This document shows, piece after piece, positions 58,670 through 60,069 of a stretch of DNA of 60,069 nucleotides. The notes beneath the pieces were generated by a model. The model was not told where the DNA came from, made no database searches, and worked only from the letters and a program-made list of their open reading frames with translations. The position numbers and the translations under genes are program-made. Origin of the DNA: Phenylobacterium aquaticum (GTDB taxonomy: Bacteria > Pseudomonadota > Alphaproteobacteria > Caulobacterales > Caulobacteraceae); the NCBI RefSeq assembly GCF_022695515.1, contig NZ_JALDPT010000035.1:1-60069 (forward strand), in the 5' to 3' direction. Numbering within the stretch: position 1 is the first letter of the stretch; every line of letters starts with the position of its first letter.

Positions 58670-60043
58670 ATGGCCTTCCACCAGACCGCCGGCGCCCAGC
58701 GCTATGTCTTCGCCGATCTGCGCGAGCTGATGGCCAAGGCGACGCCGCCGCGGTCCGGCGACGCCCTGGCGGGACTGGCGGCCGCCACCGCCCAGGAGAA
58801 TATCGCCGCCAAGCTCGCCCTCGCCGACCTGCCGCTCAAGGCCCTGCTGGCCGACCCGCCGGTCGACTACGACGGCGACGAGGTCACCCGCCTGATTTGC
58901 GACACCCATGACGCGGCGGCCTTCGCGCCCGTCGCCGCCCTGACGGTCGGCGAATTCCGCGAATTCCTGCTGGCCGAGACCACCACGGGCGAGACCCTGC
59001 GCCGCCTGTCGCCCGGGATCACGCCGGAGATGGCGGCGGCGGTGTCCAAGATCATGCGCAACCAGGACCTGATCGCCGTGGCCCGCAAGATCCGGGTGGT
59101 GACCCGGTTCCGCAACACGCTCGGCCTGACAGGGACCCTATCGGTGCGGCTGCAGCCCAACCATCCCACCGACGATCCGGCCGGCGTCACCGCCTCCATC
59201 CTCGACGGCCTGATGTACGGCTGCGGCGACGCGGTGATCGGGATCAATCCGGCGTCGGACAGCCTGGCCGCCATCGGCGATCTGCTGCGCCTGACCGACG
59301 GGATCATCCGCCGCTTCGAGATCCCGACCCAGTCCTGCATCCTGGGCCACGTCACCAGCTCCATCGAACTGATCGAACGCGGCGCGCCCGTCGACCTGGT
59401 CTTCCAGTCGATCGCGGGGACGGAGGCCGCCAACGCCAGCTTCGGCGTGACGCTCGCCCTGCTGAAGGAAGGCCGCGAGGCGGCGCTGTCCCTGGGGCGC
59501 GGGACAGTCGGCGACAATGTCATGTACTTCGAGACCGGCCAGGGCTCGGCGCTCTCGGCCGGCGCCCATCACGGGGTCGATCAGCAGACGCTCGAGGCCC
59601 GCGCCTATGCGGTCGCCCGCGCCTTCGACCCCCTGCTGGTCAATACGGTCGTGGGCTTCATCGGCCCGGAATATCTCTATGACGGCAAGGAGATCATCCG
59701 CGCCGGCCTGGAGGACCACTTCTGCGGCAAGCTGCTCGGCGCGCCCATGGGCTGCGACGTCTGCTACACCAACCACGCCGAGGCCGATCAGGACGACATG
59801 GACAATCTCCTGACCCTGCTGGCGGCGGCGGGGATCAATTTCATCATGGGCGTGCCCGGCGCCGACGACGTGATGCTGAACTACCAGTCCACCTCCTTCC
59901 ACGACGCCCTCTATGTGCGCGAGGTGTTCGGCCTGAAGCGGGCGCCCGAGTTCGAGGCCTGGCTGGAAGGCCTGAAGATCACCGGCCCCGACGGGCGGCT
60001 CGCCCCGCGCAGCGCCGGCCACCCGCTGCTGGCGGCCGTCTGA
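58670..60043 (+). CDS. eutB: Ethanolamine ammonia-lyase large subunit
   Basis: EutB is the B12-dependent catalytic subunit that turns ethanolamine into acetaldehyde and ammonia. The product is 457 residues, the normal length. Blocks: YVFADLRELMAKATPPRSGD, NPASDSLAAIGDLLRLTDG, PTQSCILGHVTSSIELIE, FQSIAGTEAANASFGVTLAL, GQGSALSAGAHHGVDQQTLE and CYTNHAEADQDDMDNLLTLL. Its stop overlaps the next start. No microcompartment genes or B12 riboswitch are visible here; the non-compartment eutBC form is typical of alphaproteobacteria. Confidence 0.96.
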   Translation: MAFHQTAGAQRYVFADLRELMAKATPPRSGDALAGLAAATAQENIAAKLALADLPLKALLADPPVDYDGDEVTRLICDTHDAAAFAPVAALTVGEFREFLLAETTTGETLRRLSPGITPEMAAAVSKIMRNQDLIAVARKIRVVTRFRNTLGLTGTLSVRLQPNHPTDDPAGVTASILDGLMYGCGDAVIGINPASDSLAAIGDLLRLTDGIIRRFEIPTQSCILGHVTSSIELIERGAPVDLVFQSIAGTEAANASFGVTLALLKEGREAALSLGRGTVGDNVMYFETGQGSALSAGAHHGVDQQTLEARAYAVARAFDPLLVNTVVGFIGPEYLYDGKEIIRAGLEDHFCGKLLGAPMGCDVCYTNHAEADQDDMDNLLTLLAAAGINFIMGVPGADDVMLNYQSTSFHDALYVREVFGLKRAPEFEAWLEGLKITGPDGRLAPRSAGHPLLAAV

Positions 60044-60069
60044 TGGCCGAGCCCCCCGACCGCGCGCGG
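60043..60069 (+). CDS. eutC: Probable ethanolamine ammonia-lyase small subunit, 5' end
   Basis: The ATG overlaps the eutB stop (TGATG) and opens a frame reading MAEPPDRAR that runs off the window end. Nine residues cannot identify the protein; eutC is inferred from its fixed place after eutB. Confidence 0.6.

Overview
The window is very GC-rich, densely packed bacterial DNA and reads as an alphaproteobacterial chromosome, most likely Caulobacterales (Caulobacter/Phenylobacterium-like). Pointers are the split F0 operon with both b' and b subunits, the order ispH-thrB-rnhA, a TonB-dependent receptor beside a TPR-sulfotransferase, HWE/HisKA_2-type signalling, flagellin-glycosylation-type genes, and promoters that fit the Caulobacter housekeeping consensus (TTGACG, short spacer, GCTA-type -10). 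No phage, insertion sequence, CRISPR array, tRNA or rRNA was seen.

Layout. 1-5.1 kb: 3' part of smc, then the F0 ATP synthase operon atpI-atpB-atpE-atpF2-atpF. 5.1-6.1 kb: a tandem pair of paralogous small membrane proteins. 6.25-10.97 kb: the glycine cleavage operon gcvT-gcvH-gcvPA-gcvPB on the minus strand behind a tandem glycine riboswitch. 11.3-14.35 kb: a MacA/MacB-like exporter made of three overlapping genes. 14.4-17 kb: argS and a secreted unknown protein. 17-20.1 kb: ispH, a Doc-type toxin-antitoxin pair, thrB and rnhA. 20.4-25.8 kb: MarR regulator, NfeD/SPFH membrane pair, two secreted small proteins, and a LysR regulator divergent from pirin and wrbA. 26-30.7 kb: nitronate monooxygenase, a broken phosphotransferase gene, two short-chain dehydrogenases and a glutathione transferase. 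30.7-34.8 kb: histidine kinase plus stand-alone receiver, then PadR-DUF1700-adhesin-like envelope operon. 34.9-38.1 kb: yaaA, an FAD-linked 2-hydroxyacid dehydrogenase and a Sua5-type tRNA threonylcarbamoyl synthase. 38-41.8 kb: a periplasmic redox group (b561-YceI fusion, YceI, lipoprotein cytochrome c, Tat-exported aldonolactone oxidase). 41.9-49.1 kb: TonB receptor, TPR-sulfotransferase, DUF2891-DUF979-DUF969. 49.2-56.1 kb: cytidylyltransferase, PseH-like acetyltransferase, metallo-hydrolase, and a KorAB 2-oxoacid oxidoreductase with a GltD-like iron-sulfur flavoprotein. 56.4-60.07 kb: epimerase-DoxX fusion, DUF2269, a 60-residue protein, and eutB with the first codons of eutC.

Working together: the gcv operon breaks down glycine under glycine-sensing RNA control. 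The GltD-like protein plus KorAB looks like a complete NADPH-ferredoxin-2-oxoacid unit. The 38-41.8 kb group can be read as an extracytoplasmic sugar-lactone oxidation chain passing electrons to cytochromes, which is a hypothesis.

Data quality: smc, gcvT (twice), a short-chain dehydrogenase and the GltD-like gene each need one missing base to be intact. All five are apparent single-base deletions in G/C-rich runs of otherwise normal genes, so I read them as sequencing or assembly errors. The phosphotransferase gene has a nonsense codon instead, and may be a real pseudogene.
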